A stretch of 64,000 bases of DNA from Echinostoma caproni (GCA_900618425.1 UZAN01040034.1:10846-74845); one strand, 5' to 3'; positions 1 through 13,235 are shown, counted from the stretch's first letter. Made by a program: numbers and translations. Notes: generated by a model from the letters alone, not told the origin.

Positions 1-2824
1 CGCAAGCCGTGACATGTAACAGAAGTGGATAAAATATAGATTTGCTACACTTGGATGAGTATCCTTTTGTAAGCAACCTGTTGTTTTCTAAAAAGTACAA
101 TTTAAGGAAATGAAACGTGCTTCTCATAGTGTCTAAAATGTATTAGGAAGCATATCAATGGTGCTTTCTCATAATTTGAAACATAGATAAAAATCTCCTG
201 GAAAAAGGATTCTTGTATCGACAGTTATTCTGGCAATATTGTCTTTGAGGTAGTGCGTGATGCTTTCATGTTAGTGGGAACTATACTCATAAATACTTGT
301 AAATGTAAGTTAAACGTATCCCTCACGGAAACGTGCTTTGTGCATTTTATACAGTTTTTACGGCATGATGGAGACACACATTATCATGTTTTACCTTAGC
401 CATCAGTTATCGAAGCAGACATTGTTTAGCTCCACGAAATATCAGCACTTTATTTTCCCCTCTCTAAATCTTTTTCGAATTCTGACTGACTTTGTTCCCC
501 ATGCAAACACGTAGGCAAAACATCTGGGATGCACCCACTGGCAACGGAAAATAAAACGCCTTTCGTTGTTATATCAGATGGGCAGAAAAACCTAGCTACC
601 TCGGGACCGCATTATCTCCGTACCATTATGGCCTTCCATGAAGATGCAGTCAGGAGTGCATAGCAAAAAATGGCACAAAGCGAGCAGAAAAATGCACAAT
701 TGGGTAGTGCGTTATCTAACCTTTGGAGTGCATTGATGCCAAATCGCAAATTGGGAGGCAGTTCCGATTAAACATGGTTTACTTTGTATATGGAGTCTGT
801 AGCGTCATTGTTAGGGTTATTTATTTCGTCCATGTAGTGTGTTTTTCGTCGGTAATTGCGAACTGGACCTATTCTTTATTGCCCCAAACACGGAACTAAA
901 CGGGAAATGTTCACTGCATTCGGATAGTGCTAAACGATTTCATAACGATCTAATTAGGAAGAACATTCTTCTACAATGATGAAAACTAAAATTATGAAAA
1001 TTGATTTCATGTACATTATACTTAGGGAATATTGCGTAATAAAATTAACGCCAAGATTTCTGATCGTTCTAGATATGAGACAATTGTATCATCCTCATCA
1101 AATTTCAGCTATCTAATAATCATAATATTTACATACCTGAAAACCGATGCTCGTAACAGTTCACTTTGGTCCTGTAATTCCTATTGGGGGACTGATGAGA
1201 GTTTCGTGATATCGCATTTAGGTCTGAGGACTGGGAAAGTTCAAGATAACAAAATCTTCCGATTGATTTCACTTTCGTTGTCAATTTTTCTTTCGATTAA
1301 CCCAGTGAATTACTTACATTAGAGGGGCTGAAATAGCATACCAAATGTGCACCAGTAGTGATTGCTACTGGAAAGTGGAATCCTCTTCTTCGGTTTGCAA
1401 CCGGCACTGAGAGAGTGACATGACTGCAGTTTGATCAAGTTGAATTGACCAGAACAAAATTTGAAAATAATCGCTTTTGAACATAACCTCAGTGACGTTT
1501 TGTAAACTGGACGATCATGTATTTGAATAACCTTCAAACAAAACTACTTCCGTCCATCACAGAAATTATTTGAAACTAAAAGTTACCAAACCAAACTGGC
1601 ATTATTGCAACTTATAAGTTTTGGGGAACATACGATTGTCGTTATTCTAAACTTTAACTACCTCTATATTACCGCTTACAATAGGTGTGCAGATAATCAT
1701 GGATAGAATTACAATTTCATCTCGGTTGGTATGTTATGTCAAGTCTAGGAAAGATACTGACAGTATACATTATCCAATCAGTCACATGGTACGACTGAAT
1801 CATTTGTTTTATAACTTGAATTTTGTTGTTGTTGCTGTGCAAATCAGGCAAATGAGTGGTACTGGTCAATCACCAAAATTCCCTCCTAAAGTGGTCCTCC
1901 ACGTTCGATCACGTGCAATTCAGAGGTTATGTTTGGTTCGTTCAACTGAGCCAAACGCAAGCTCGAGATGTGAAATTTTATGCGTAGGTGCATCCTAGCA
2001 AGTCATTGGTTTATTTTAAGGAATGGTGTTAAATCGCTCAAGGGTACCTTTGCACAAGTCGGACAGGGCATACACGTTCCATTCACAAAATGGAGCATGG
2101 AGATATAAAAAAGAGTACTAATAGTAAAAATATAACTAGCACTATCGGGGTTTAAAACACACAATTACGAATTCAACGACAACAAAAATTTCCTATCATT
2201 TTTAGTCCGCAGGCAGGAAAAGAGGGTTATGTCGATCCTGATGTAACTGATTATCTGGAACCACCAAGTGTCAGCTTTTACCTTGCTGTTGTCATTTGTT
2301 GCAGGTGATTAATAGATGTTTAATTTATCAATTTCGGAAGTCATCAGGCCCGCCAGGAAGAGAATTGACTTTGTTGATATCTACAAAATTTTTTCCATAT
2401 AACTTTCTACATAAATCAAATAGCATATGCTATCCTATTGGATGGTTTGCATAGAAGCCCACGAAAACACGATTTTATTATTTATTTGTCTGATGAGAAC
2501 AGTGTCACCAGTAGCGAAAAAAAACCTTTCAAGCAGTTTTACTGGACTTCATTTTGTTACGTAATCCAAAGGGTGTGCCTTTTCGCTGGGTGCTTGTTCA
2601 TTCCGGATTACGTTCCTCGGGAAACGTTTCTGAGAAAATTTCCTAACCAGCACCCACACCCATTAGTGTTCGGGAAAAGATTTAAATCTACGACTATAAT
2701 TCACACGTGTGTCTACAACCTTCAAAATGTAATGAAGTGAAACCAGAGAATCAAAATTCACTCTGGTATTTTTTTACTTCACTCTCCTCTATTGTTCCCA
2801 CGTTTGACCGTATCGATGTCAACG
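1..2824. other. No recognisable gene
   Basis: I see only short frames of up to about 100 codons on both strands, with low-complexity composition and no family motif. No tRNA-like boxes, long repeats or microsatellites stand out. Read as intergenic or intronic DNA, possibly containing repeats too decayed to see by eye. Confidence 0.5.
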
Positions 2825-3351
2825 TCAGATTTCGCATGTTGTGGCATTTTTGTCCATTTGCCGTGGTGTCGCATCGTTGTTTTGATTATTCCCCGGTGGT
2901 GCACTTTGCCGATTGTTGCCACCGGTAACACGTAAAAAATGTTCTGCAAATAAAATCGGGGATCCTGGTGACGGATGATAGTCTACTGGGAACACAAATT
3001 GAACTGTTCGACAAACAGGTTTTGTTTTCCTTAAAATGTTTCCAACTTTGCGTGGACAAAAAATTCCTTCAAAACATTTTTTATGAACGCCTTTAAATAC
3101 AAATCCCCGGTGAACAATCTTCCGTAGGGGTTTTAGCACATTCCTAACACATTATTAATCAACCACAGTCCTTGAAACCAGCGTAAATTAAATTCTCGGT
3201 AGTTCCTTATGTTATCAACAATCAGAAATGTTTTGCAACTTACGTGGAGGAAACGACACATACATTTGAAAAGAGAAAACAAACCGATAATAAAGTCGTT
3301 AACAACATGGCGCAAAAACACGATCCACCAACCCATGTTTGTAAATTGCAT
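2825..3351 (-). CDS. Two abutting unrecognised frames, doubtful coding
   Basis: On the minus strand a frame starting with ATG at 3351 (72 codons, hydrophobic, rich in W, F and C) runs into a second frame of 104 codons that overlaps its stop and ends at 2825. The second frame has a basic first half and an N/Q/P-rich tail (about residues 78-98). A GTAAGT donor-like site lies in the first frame after about codon 37, but the acceptors I can see downstream do not restore the phase of the second frame. The pair could be one old frameshifted gene, a transposon remnant or chance. I recognise no domain and assign no function. Confidence 0.15.
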
Positions 3352-5857
3352 TTAGGGTTAAAAATGTTTCTAAAGTTTAGTGAATCCTAAAATTGGTTAT
3401 TACACCCAAAGTATGAACGTTTAGTAATTAACTAACTTTACAGCGTATATTTATATATTAAAAGGAACATGAAATAGGTGTGCTAATCCAGTAAAATAAA
3501 AGTATTATTTAGAGTGTCTTTCACTTATGTGGACGACAATTTTCTTACGATATATCGAGAGCCTGTCGAGATATGGCATTATTTCATTTATGTATGTCGA
3601 TATACGCGCAGGCAGTAGTTTTATATTTCGGGCGAGTTCGAGGACTGGTTACGGCTTTCAGTATTTAGGGATGTATGAAGTACCTTTGATAATACGGTAT
3701 CCTGTAAATAAACGTAACCCAAGCATCAGAATGCCTGATAATAAAAATGCTTCAACAAAAACAACTCTATCTATTCCACAGTATCGGGAAAGAGGGTTGA
3801 TAGCGCGGAAAAACCAGTGGAAACATTATTTTTCTGAACCACAGATGAATATAGCGAAACGGTATAGCAATTGTAGATGGACGCAAGTGATCACGAATTC
3901 AAGCAGATGATTATGTGGAACAGCAAGTTTCCTCAAGTTTTTAAGCACCGGAGGACCATTTTTGAACGTCTGTCAAAATGCTAAAGATAAGAGAAAACCA
4001 GCACCGCTTATAGGTGAGGGTAACGTTCAGGCATTTAACAAAATTCGGCTAGGGAATACTTTATCTGTTAACTATATACTCCGAGAGATCGCTTTTTAAT
4101 GTAACATAACAGGGACCAGTTTCAAAGGGGACTATCGAGGCACTCATTGAGGCGCACCGACCCGTAGGTGATCTGAATAACTCTGTCCTGGAAAGGGCGA
4201 AAACTACGTGGACTAGTGCATGAGCAACCAATCCCAAGTAAGATAATACCGGTGAATTTGCATATTTTCGTCACTAGCGTTCGACTGAAACGTCCAAGCT
4301 GGACAGCGTGCTTGGAGGTCAACTGCGACTGCCTCCCGAGTTGAGGTCAACTGGATGTAGATGTTTCATAAGTCTTAGCAAATTTGAACAATCGGATAAC
4401 GGATTTGCGTTGCGAGTGGTTTATTATTGTTTATTGCCAAAATTACATACCTCACTCAATACCTGTTATTTGTTGAACTAACTCCAATTGTCATATTGAA
4501 AAGTTAAATTCAGTAAAATGACGCCCATTTTGAAAACATGCACTTCCCGGTGACGGGCTCTTCCTTTGAAATGTTGAGTAAACGTGAAAATGCAAGTAGT
4601 GCGAGATAGATTTAAGGGGCAGAATACCAGTCTCGTAGAGTTTGTCAACTGCCCCAATGAATAATGAGATTGGGGAAACTATCCTCGGCTTATATGATTT
4701 TGTTACACAACATTTGCAGATGTTACTGCAACTATAACCCGAATGACTCCGCAAACGAAGGCGTTGTACGTCTGACGGTTGCGAAAATTTGGAGCAAATC
4801 AACAGTTTATGATCTTTCAAAGGAATTTACCAGTTAACGGCGTTTCTATCAAGTTAATAATTGAAACTCAGATAGCTAATGCTGACAGCCGCTAACGTAA
4901 ACAGGAATGCAAATATCACAATATGACCATTGGGTTGCACGAAAATCATCACAAGGCAGATTTCATCGCAGCCAACACCATTCCGGTGTCTAAAATCCAT
5001 ATTGAGCGGAGGCAAATTGCAGTAAACGCTGCGATGCAGATGTACAACTAACAAGAGGAGGCCCATAACACTCACTGCGCGCTTTATAAATCACCACAAA
5101 GGAAGTTCTTTTTCCGGTCGAGTATCCCAAACACGATGTTGGACCATTGACCTTCAGCACGATGCGGCACTGGTTAATTTCTAACGTGAGAATTTTGAGC
5201 CTCTGTCTGATACACCTTTACCTGAAATACTAGTTGGCTGCTGATACTGAAATATCATGGAGTTCAAACATTTGCTGCCTAGCAGGCTCAAACTAAGCGG
5301 GATTCGGGATTAATAAACTGTGCTTAAATGAAACGAGAATACACACACAGTAAGTCTAATGTTGACCGTTTGAGCCAGATTAATATATTTAAAGCCGCAT
5401 GAATTAAGTTATTACCTGAAAAGTGCTGGATTCGGCAAACTAAATTCTGGATAGTGCAATCAAAATGTCTAACGAGTACTGCTTGTTCAGTGCTGATTAC
5501 ACCAGTTTGTTAATACAAACAGAGTAAACACACTTGTTCACGCTCCCGGACTGCTTCTGAGTAAAGCCCTAGCTACATGTCACTAACTGGCTCCTGAATG
5601 CCTGATCGCAATAGCACGAAGTATTTTAAGTAGGTTGTATTTTTACCATTTTGGGACAGCGAAAAGGTTAGCGAATCTCCTGTGAGGATCCATTGGTATC
5701 TATTAACAACACAGTCCTGATTTTTAAATGGCTTGATTTGGATCACACTGTGATTCCCTGGTTTTATTTTTCGTTGTACCGCTTTGTACTTAGGCCATCA
5801 AGTGAGTACAGAATATTTGATGTGTATTGATCGATCAGCAGAGGTGATTTTCCAATG
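3352..5857. other. No recognisable gene
   Basis: The longest frame here is 127 codons on the plus strand (3527-3910). It starts with ATG, is basic and serine-rich, and has no recognisable domain or flanking splice signals that I trust. A slightly GC-richer patch lies around 4120-4340. Nothing else is supported. Confidence 0.45.
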
Positions 5858-6340
5858 TCAGATCATACACTTATAATCTAAGAAGACAGGCGATAGATGA
5901 AAATGTTCACATGAAACAACAACGTCCTTGAATTCAGACTCCTCGAGATAAGCACCACTTTTGTTATGTAAAATGAAAACCCAATGCAAGTACCGGAGAA
6001 TTAAAAAAGATTGCATCTTAAGTAGAATGGGTGTGATCGATAATGCCAACTGGAAACGATACTCCAATGGAATCAATGTCAACAGCACCCACACAGTCAA
6101 ACTGCACGAGAAACATTTCCGGAGTAAACAGATGTTTTGCGAGTACTTATGGCATCGAATTCCACCAGTTGTCAGTTTCACGTCAAACGCAGTACACACA
6201 TGTTCTTTATCCCCGGGATCCGGTGACCGGTAGGAGCAGAAATATTTCCAGTAACCATAGTAAAACGTCAAGCTGTTGTAGCACATTGAAATGAAAAGCT
6301 TTCCAAAATTGTCGGTCAGGCGGTGTGAAAACAAACCCAA
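5858..6340 (-). CDS. 160-codon orphan frame, doubtful coding
   Basis: This is one of the longest open frames in the window that does not belong to a retroelement. The predicted product has scattered cysteines and a leucine/isoleucine-rich centre (about residues 75-120), but no clean transmembrane segment, signal peptide or family motif. Two overlapping plus-strand frames are also open in 5961-6294, so the strand is uncertain. In AT-rich DNA a frame of this length can arise by chance. No function is assigned. Confidence 0.15.
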   Translation of the reverse strand: MGLFSHRLTDNFGKLFISMCYNSLTFYYGYWKYFCSYRSPDPGDKEHVCTAFDVKLTTGGIRCHKYSQNICLLRKCFSCSLTVWVLLTLIPLEYRFQLALSITPILLKMQSFLILRYLHWVFILHNKSGAYLEESEFKDVVVSCEHFHLSPVFLDYKCMI

Positions 6341-7129
6341 AATTTGATTAGACTAAACGAGTAAGTTGTGAATGCTAGAGATGTATAAGCAGATATGTAA
6401 ACAAATGTATCCACTATTCTTAACAAAGACAGAGCAATAATAGGAGCTTCATTTAAAAGGAGAGTTAAACCAATCACTTTCAACTTCATGATTTTACCTA
6501 ACTCAGCCTAGTTATACGAAGGAGCCGACATTTGTGAATACCTGTTTATTTATTTAATGATATACGTTACCGCCATGTTTTGACAAATATAATATCAAAT
6601 AAGTTGTAGACCTGTATGATTACAGAATACTACGCATTCAGTTATTATCGTTAAAATGCGTTTGCACATTACGGCTGAAATATCACACACATATTTATAG
6701 CACTTATAGTGGACACTTTGGACCAGGTAGGTGATTTGCAAATGCCAAGTTAAACTGAGTTTTTTCCTTATCTTGTTACGTCTGATTCAGTGACATTCTC
6801 CGTTGATTACCCACGACGCTGATAAGACATCAGCTCCAATTGATAAATCCGACCAGAAATACGGTTTGTGCGTTTTTGTTGTTGGACAATAAAAATTTGA
6901 AACATTTGTTTCCTGAAACAAATTTGAACAGAGAGCCGCACAAAGACAGGTTTCACGACAAGGGTAAAGGCAGATTTCGCTGCAACTCAACGGGTAACAT
7001 ATGTTAGAAGAAAATAGTTCATGCGGTCTGATAGTAAATGACACAAACAGGGTCAATTCATGAAACGTTTCAACAAGACTAAAGCAGTGATAGTAAGAGT
7101 GTCTGTTGGTATTCCACACACTGGCCAGC
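6341..7129. other. No recognisable gene
   Basis: AT-rich sequence with short frames only. The right edge runs into the 3' end of the Penelope-like element on the minus strand, whose boundary I cannot fix more closely than about 7100-7300. Confidence 0.45.
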
Positions 7130-8690
7130 TTTTCACTTTCTAATCACCGCTGACTTCCGCGAACCTGATCTGCCGTGGGTTGGGATTACCATAATTAATC
7201 TGAAATTGGCTCGTTTGGTCCGGACCCCGGATTTGTGATCAACTGATGTCGAGAGATAGAGGACACATGGTGTTTGTCTGATCAGTGCCTTTGGGTGATG
7301 GTGTTGGTTATTAATGGTTTAATGTGATCGAGTGTGCAAGTGGTGCGTGTCTGTGGATTTGAGAGATCAAATTTGAGAGTGACACTTGTTGATATGATTC
7401 TATCAAAGAGCGCCTAACAAAAAATGCAATGTAATCCTGGATGCGTGCATGCAACTGCCTGTCTGCTCTCCCAACACGTGAGACCTCGCATCCCCATTCA
7501 AACGGGAAAATTACCTTGGCTTTGACCAGCGGAGAATGCAGTTTGAGTGGAGTAGGCATGCGTTTGACTAGGCAAAATACAATGGGGTTGAAAGCATTGC
7601 AGATGCATTGTACCACAGTTTTCTATCCATTTTGAAAAATTAGGCAAATATGGTGGCCTTTGAAGGGAAGACGAATGTAGAAATTCTTCACAGGGACGTC
7701 ATATAATACAGTATTTTTCTCCAGGTTCCGGTCTGAAATGCCTAATAAAACTGTCGTCTTGATCGTTCTCGATTAGCACAGGTTTACCTTCGTTTGCAAG
7801 GTATCCTCGATACAGACACAACGTACTCGACTAAATAGTGCTTTTGCTACAGCCAGCTTGTTGATGATTGGTTGGAAATTATCAAAATGTAGATAGTCAC
7901 CCGTCCATGCACTAACAATTCTACAAATCTACGGATCCTTCGTTCTTGTTTCCTTGTAATTTAACTGTCAAAAATGCTGAACCATCGTGTTGTTTATCTT
8001 TCAGTGAGTAATGTGTATGCTTGTGCAACGTGTTCATTACTCGAAGGAGAGAAGTTAATTGAAGTCGGTCTTGTTCTATCAAGACTGCGTCATCAACATA
8101 TCTTCTAAGTAATGTAAACTATACTGCCTCATTTTCCAACTCAATATCTACTTGGAAAGTCAATCTGATATCCAATGTGCACAAGAACAGGAGACGTTCC
8201 ATCTCCTGAAATGTTTCATCATAGTATACCACCTGAGATACAGTGAAATTTGCCCTGACGTGAATTCTGCAACTTAGATCTGTTGTGCCTCAACGGTTTG
8301 AATCTATCTAATAGAGCGGATAGATATCCACTAAACAAAACAATTGAAAGAACCAATTACGGTGGTCTTTATTAAAATGAGTATGAACTGAATGACACGG
8401 TGATAATGTGCACGTCTTACTTTGCGACCGGTTTGTAGCCGTAATGCCCTACTGGTTGTTGGGTGTGTACCACAGATGGGCTCTGCTGAAAAAAATGCCG
8501 ATGTGATGAATTTGGAGTGTACCGCCGACTGAATTAACTTATACGCATGAGAAACTGCTGAAAGATGTACTTTGATGGAAATATTTGTGATAACCGAAAA
8601 AAGCTAACAAGTACATTCAATCAGTGGGTACTTAACTATGTCCCAAGGATTGAAACCTATACGAGGGAACCACCATCAGTGCCTAATGCC
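7130..8690 (-). mobile_element. Penelope-like element, decayed RT plus GIY-YIG remnant
   Basis: Read on the minus strand, this stretch matches the order of a Penelope-like retrotransposon polyprotein. From high to low coordinates: a finger-domain stretch near 8610-8690 resembling the family's ...LRPIVS... region; a motif-B-like segment near 8170-8215 (DGTSPVLVHIG); the catalytic YVDD at 8090-8101 in the context RRYVDDAVLI; a linker with HKHTHYSLKD; a DYLHFDNF-like thumb segment near 7880; and, in a frame open over 7311-7616, the tail of a GIY-YIG endonuclease with VGRADRQLHARI at about 7440-7475. Many stops and frame changes break it. The residues between the conserved GC and the VGR are too few for an intact GIY-YIG fold, implying a small deletion. 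The family's usual 5' part and terminal repeats are not visible. No product is expected. The identification is firm from motif order; the ends are approximate. Confidence 0.82.
7311..7616 (-). pseudogene. GIY-YIG endonuclease fragment of the Penelope-like element
   Basis: This frame of about 100 codons is the longest open piece of the element. Residues 18-46 carry the connector seen before the endonuclease in Penelope-like proteins (KRMPTPLKLHSPL, then FPFEWGC). Residues 48-59 match the conserved glycine/arginine core (VGRADRQLHARI). The following DYIAFFVRR corresponds to the EHxPxWL-type segment, and ISQIHRH to the later histidine region. In active elements this nuclease nicks target DNA and accompanies the RT. 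Here the first half of the nuclease, including the GIY tyrosine, is missing, so it is inactive. The first methionine is only where the frame opens, not a real start. Confidence 0.7.
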
Positions 8691-11590
8691 TGTAAATAAT
8701 CGTATAGAGTATTGAAAACTTGTAAGTTATTAGATAATGAGTGGACTTTATAACCTTCAAGATGTGTTTAACTACTTCAAGACCTATGCATGTATGCTTT
8801 TGAGACTTCCAAATGCTTTTCTTTTGCTAAAATTAAAGATTGCTCTTATCATCTACATTTTTGCTACCGAATGTAAATGTTTTGATTGGTGGCACCAGCA
8901 CAGAAGAGGTTCTGATAAATCAAAGTAATATTTGGCCTTTTAGTTTTCTACATCATTATCCATTTTTGATGTTTCGCTGGATAATTTGTGCTTTATATAT
9001 ATATATATATATATATATTTATAATTGACTTTATTAGAAAAATACTACGTTTCCGCGTACTGTCATAGAACGAACCATTCCCGTGCTAATTGCGACCTAG
9101 TCATTTTTAAAAAAAATTTCGCCGTACCACGTTGAACTGTCATCTTTCACAAACACGTGCATGGAAGTTCAATAGTAGAGCAGGCAGTTTTCTTACTAAA
9201 CACATAAAAAACAATATCAAAGAGAATTGTTTGGGTAAAAAACTCGGTTTGTATAACTCGGTATCGGTGACGTAACCATTGATAAATATGAATCAGTTTA
9301 CAGCTATTTACAAGCGGTGGAAAACCCCGAGAATCTGAAGGGTTTATTCTGTACTCCATTTGAAACAAGAAACACTCAACGTTTCAGTGCAATGCAGAGA
9401 TAAAAGTGGAACCGAAAGCCTTTGCCACTCAATCACTGCCATGCATAAAGAAGCGGATGGTGGAATAAGTTGCATATAAGGAATGTGTAATTTGTATCCA
9501 TGGGCTACCGATAGAATAATATCGTTCAAATACCACGGTGACCGTGACTGCTGAAAGCGCATACGGTGCGAACACGTTTATATCCTAATATTTCATTTCA
9601 AATGCACAAAGGTACGTGTTCGTGTGCATTATTAAACAATAGATTCGCGCTTCTGTTGCTCATAGCTACATAACTATCGAAAGACCTCAAATTACGAAGC
9701 GGGATAACCGCCACCGCAGTCTCTGCTGTTTAATACAGACTCAATTCTCCAAACTGTTGCACTCACTTTCCAGGCACAAATCAAACACAAAACTAGTGAA
9801 AGTCGGTTCCTAGATACATTGATAATCTCTTCATACAGTGTTTTCTATGTAGTGAAAAACAAAATCAAGAACGAAAACTATAAAATACTTCTTCTTTTCT
9901 TGACATAAAAAAAAATCTAATATTGTACAACCCAAAAATCAATGATGTTCACCAGGAATCGCAACAAAAACCTGTTCAGTTGTTAGTTAATTCTGATTTA
10001 TTTTGTTCACACCACACCGACGGGTCTGTGGGTTTGAGGAACTCCTGATGCATTTCCGTACTTGTTACGCCTAGATTGTTCTTGTCTTTTCCGGTTTAAC
10101 AAGTCCAAACAAGTAGGTGAACACAATTACCGAGCTCAGTCTGGTGAGCAGGAAAAAAGCCGCCCAATGTGACCATGGTAACAGTACTCCCGGTTTGATC
10201 AAGATCCGCCGATTAGGCTTTTATTCATCAGGCATAAATACTGGCCAAATTGCTCAGTCGGTCTGTCAACTGGGACTGGTGGAAACAAAATATTATGTGG
10301 TAGATGACAATTTGTAGCATTATTTAATCTTTTTGTACTCTAAAAGGCCAACCCTAACAGATATGTGAACTGAGGTATGAAATCTGGAAGTGTTCTGGTG
10401 ACATAAAAGCACGTTCAGTGTGGTTCGATTGTGATCCAATTTAAACCACTAAATGGCCCAAATTAGTTCATTGTTTATTGTCCTCAAACTTGGTGGATGT
10501 ACTTTGATTGGTTGAATTTGTTTTCATAAGAAAATTACTGAAAACCATCAGATTTGACTGCTGATCTGTATGTTTCTGCCTGTTTTACGCACATCCGGTT
10601 GTTAGGTATACATAGTATCAGCACTGTGTCTATATAGAAATATTATCGAAACAACCTGGACAAAACCGTATTTCTGGACCGATTTAAAATGTGATCCACA
10701 CTTTGCAACTTAGTAGTTTGAATTAGTCATTAGAAGAAGCTAGTGGGCCACCAACAACAAACAATAAACAATAGTTTGACATAACAGACAGGTAAGTAGA
10801 CCGTCACTAGGACCAGAGTAGCATATTCTATGATACCAGCAGATAGCCTTTACACCAATATGAAAAGATCACGTGTGTACTGGAGGTTTCTCGATGGGAA
10901 TCCTTAGGAGAGCGTGCTCGTTGATTGTAGCTTGAAAGAATAAATAAGGCACACGAAGTTTGATTTATTATCTTTAATCTAATGGCTAAGGTGCACACGT
11001 AAATAACTGTTTCACGGTAATTATAATGTTTGGATCTTATTTAATTAGTACGATTGATCAGGTAGAACACACAAAATGGCGACGTTTGACCGGGAGGAAA
11101 TCGTTCATATAAAACAAACACGTATTATCTTGAATAGTATAAGCAAACAGCGGTGCAAACTCTAAAACAGCAGACTGGTTACCGAAATGCAGCTTCCAAT
11201 GGAACAAAGTATAGCTGATCATGAAGCATGCATACAACCTGAGCGCTGAACTTAGTCACCGAGAATAAAATAGAAGCTCGTTCCATAGGGCTGAGAAAAC
11301 AATCACTGCACAGTGTGGGAAGTAAATGAGAGACTTCCATGCAAAATTATTCTGAAAGTACGTATGTGCCACTCTGATGCATTGTGACAAAATAAAACAA
11401 ATGTCCAAACGCTTGTCAGCAGGAGGTTGGTTTCAGTTAAACGAACGATATCACTCTGTATCACTCATTATGGGCACACGAGTCCTATTCAAATGATTTT
11501 ACTCTCTTATTTATTCTATGTGGTACGCCTATTCGTGAGCCATGGTAACAATAACGATAGGAATGCAAAACAAATGTAATCAAGTGAATG
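8691..11590. other. No recognisable gene; one TA microsatellite
   Basis: Short frames only. Two minus-strand frames of about 70 codons (9147-9562) abut one another but contain no family motif. A TA-repeat tract lies at 8994-9018. I see no tRNA-like boxes or long inverted repeats. Confidence 0.45.
8994..9018. repeat. (TA)n microsatellite, about 25 bp
   Basis: Uninterrupted alternating TA, directly visible in the sequence. Confidence 0.9.
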
Positions 11591-11591
11591 G

Positions 11592-12006
11592 TTGTCCCGC
11601 TATTGTTGGAAAATAGTTGAATTGAGGATCGATCGGGGAATAGTTTTGGTTTTGAAAAATACTGTCAAGTTCAAAAACTTTCTAGTTCCGCTGTCAACCA
11701 GTTATCTGGAGTACTATGTTCTGGTCAGTCAAACTAGTTGGAGAACAACAACAGCGATAGTGATCAGTGCTTGCCGAGGAGAATGTTCACTGGTGAAAGA
11801 AAGTTGTTGCGCAAATCCGAGTGGGAATTTGTGCTACCCAGAACAACGTTCACGGGTGCTCAACCGAATTAAAGATGACAGTGAAAGATTGTTGCGCTGG
11901 TGGATTTTCTCGTTGTGCTATACCTCAAGCGACAAACCAAAAGTTAACCATGAGAGCATTTGATTATAAAAAACTGAGGGAGTATCGGTTATCGGCCCTC
12001 AGATGA
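11592..12006 (+). CDS. Cysteine-rich frame pair, uncertain exon
   Basis: A frame open from 11592 to 11963 contains CRGECS and VKESCCANPSGNLC. An overlapping frame (+1 shift), 11821-12006, contains a related unit, VKDCCAGGFSRC. The two units share a VK-x-CCA-x-C pattern, suggesting an internal duplication separated by a frame change or an unseen short intron. No signal peptide is visible in frame. I recognise no family. It could be an exon of a small cysteine-rich secreted protein or coincidence. Confidence 0.18.
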
Positions 12007-12460
12007 AATTTAGTCTGTGCACTTTTTACTGTTATTCTGACTCTGATGAAACATCGAAACTGCTTTATAGGAACACAGACAGCGAATAGGCTAGTTCTAC
12101 TAGATGTATTCATCCCCTTGTTAATTTTCAGGTTTCATTCGTTGAGAATGTGTTTCACAGTTCCACTTTGTTTGTATTATGAACGATTGATATTGTGTTG
12201 CATTGTAGCCATGCAAAAAATGTATCAACTCAGGAGATCGTAACAGTGTACATTCCGTTGTATCACTATTTCAATTTCTACGACCATAACTATCATCTTT
12301 AAACTTGCAGTAGTTTGAAAGCTATTGTTACTGGTGCATATTATCAGAAAGGCTAATTTTATCCAATAAATGATTACTGGATAAGTCTACAGTCGGCTTT
12401 CATGTTTCAGATTGGAGAATAAATGGCAGGTTACTTGTGCAAGGCTCCTCGCGATTGGAT

Positions 12461-13235
12461 TCAAAAGCCCTCATCCGTCCACAGTCCTTTATGGTACTTA
12501 TTCAGTCGCTGCTTGAAAATAGTGTCGGTCACAGTCTCCATCACATTCATTGAAAGGGGATTCCCGAATGCTGTTTAACTCCACGAAAGTTGGTAGACTA
12601 AAGTCAGATCAACCGACCAACGTTTTCGCTACCAGTGTAACCACGTGCGTTATCTTGTTTTATAGAGGGAAAAATGCTGCATTGCGGGCTGAAATCATCC
12701 TTCAGATCAGATCCCTCATTATGAGCCGGTAAGCAACTGGGAATAAAATACTGACCCATGCAAGACCTTGCGAGTTTGGCGGCTAATTTAGTGGCAGTAC
12801 TTTGTACACGCCCGAAATTCATCAGTCCTCCAACCGTGCAAAGATATGTCATCGCAATACTATAACCATGTCTCCGTTTAAAGTGGGAAGCGTGCATCAA
12901 TCTGAAGGTAAGTATTGTTACTCGAACAAAACGTTGCCAAATAGGGCATAGAAAGCTTCAGACACTGGTGAGTACTTATTCAGTGTTGTCTCAAATCTGT
13001 AGGGGAGGCGTTAACACACTTCGCAGGTCCGTTTTCGCATGATCTTCTGCGCAATGTGGTTCCTTGGAAACTGTACACCAACAGTAAATCGGCACATTCC
13101 AGATGCAACTGAGCCCACTTTTAATTATTGACCAACAGAGTCCAGGTGTTCATTGACTGAACGTTCAGAACGTTCAAATCCTCCCTTAGCGTTCTCAAAC
13201 ATAGGCCACATCTGAATGTCATCTACAAGAGTACT
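12461..13235 (-). mobile_element. 3' end of a CR1-type LINE, decayed
   Basis: On the minus strand the piece starts at RT motif C, read as LVDDIQMW (13206-13229), where YADD would be expected. It continues through a segment with HLDSVGQ (the LQ-DLD-W region), then SEAFYALFGN, then the signature GRVQSTATKLAAKL (about 12770-12815, cf. LERVQRRATKxVxGL of CR1 proteins). It ends with the C-terminal segment TDTIFKQRLNKYHKGLW and a stop at 12461-12463. The C-terminal tail, the RT part and the middle lie in different frames with several stops, so it is dead. The copy is 5'-truncated, the usual outcome of target-primed reverse transcription. The longest open piece is 12604-12900. Confidence 0.75.
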
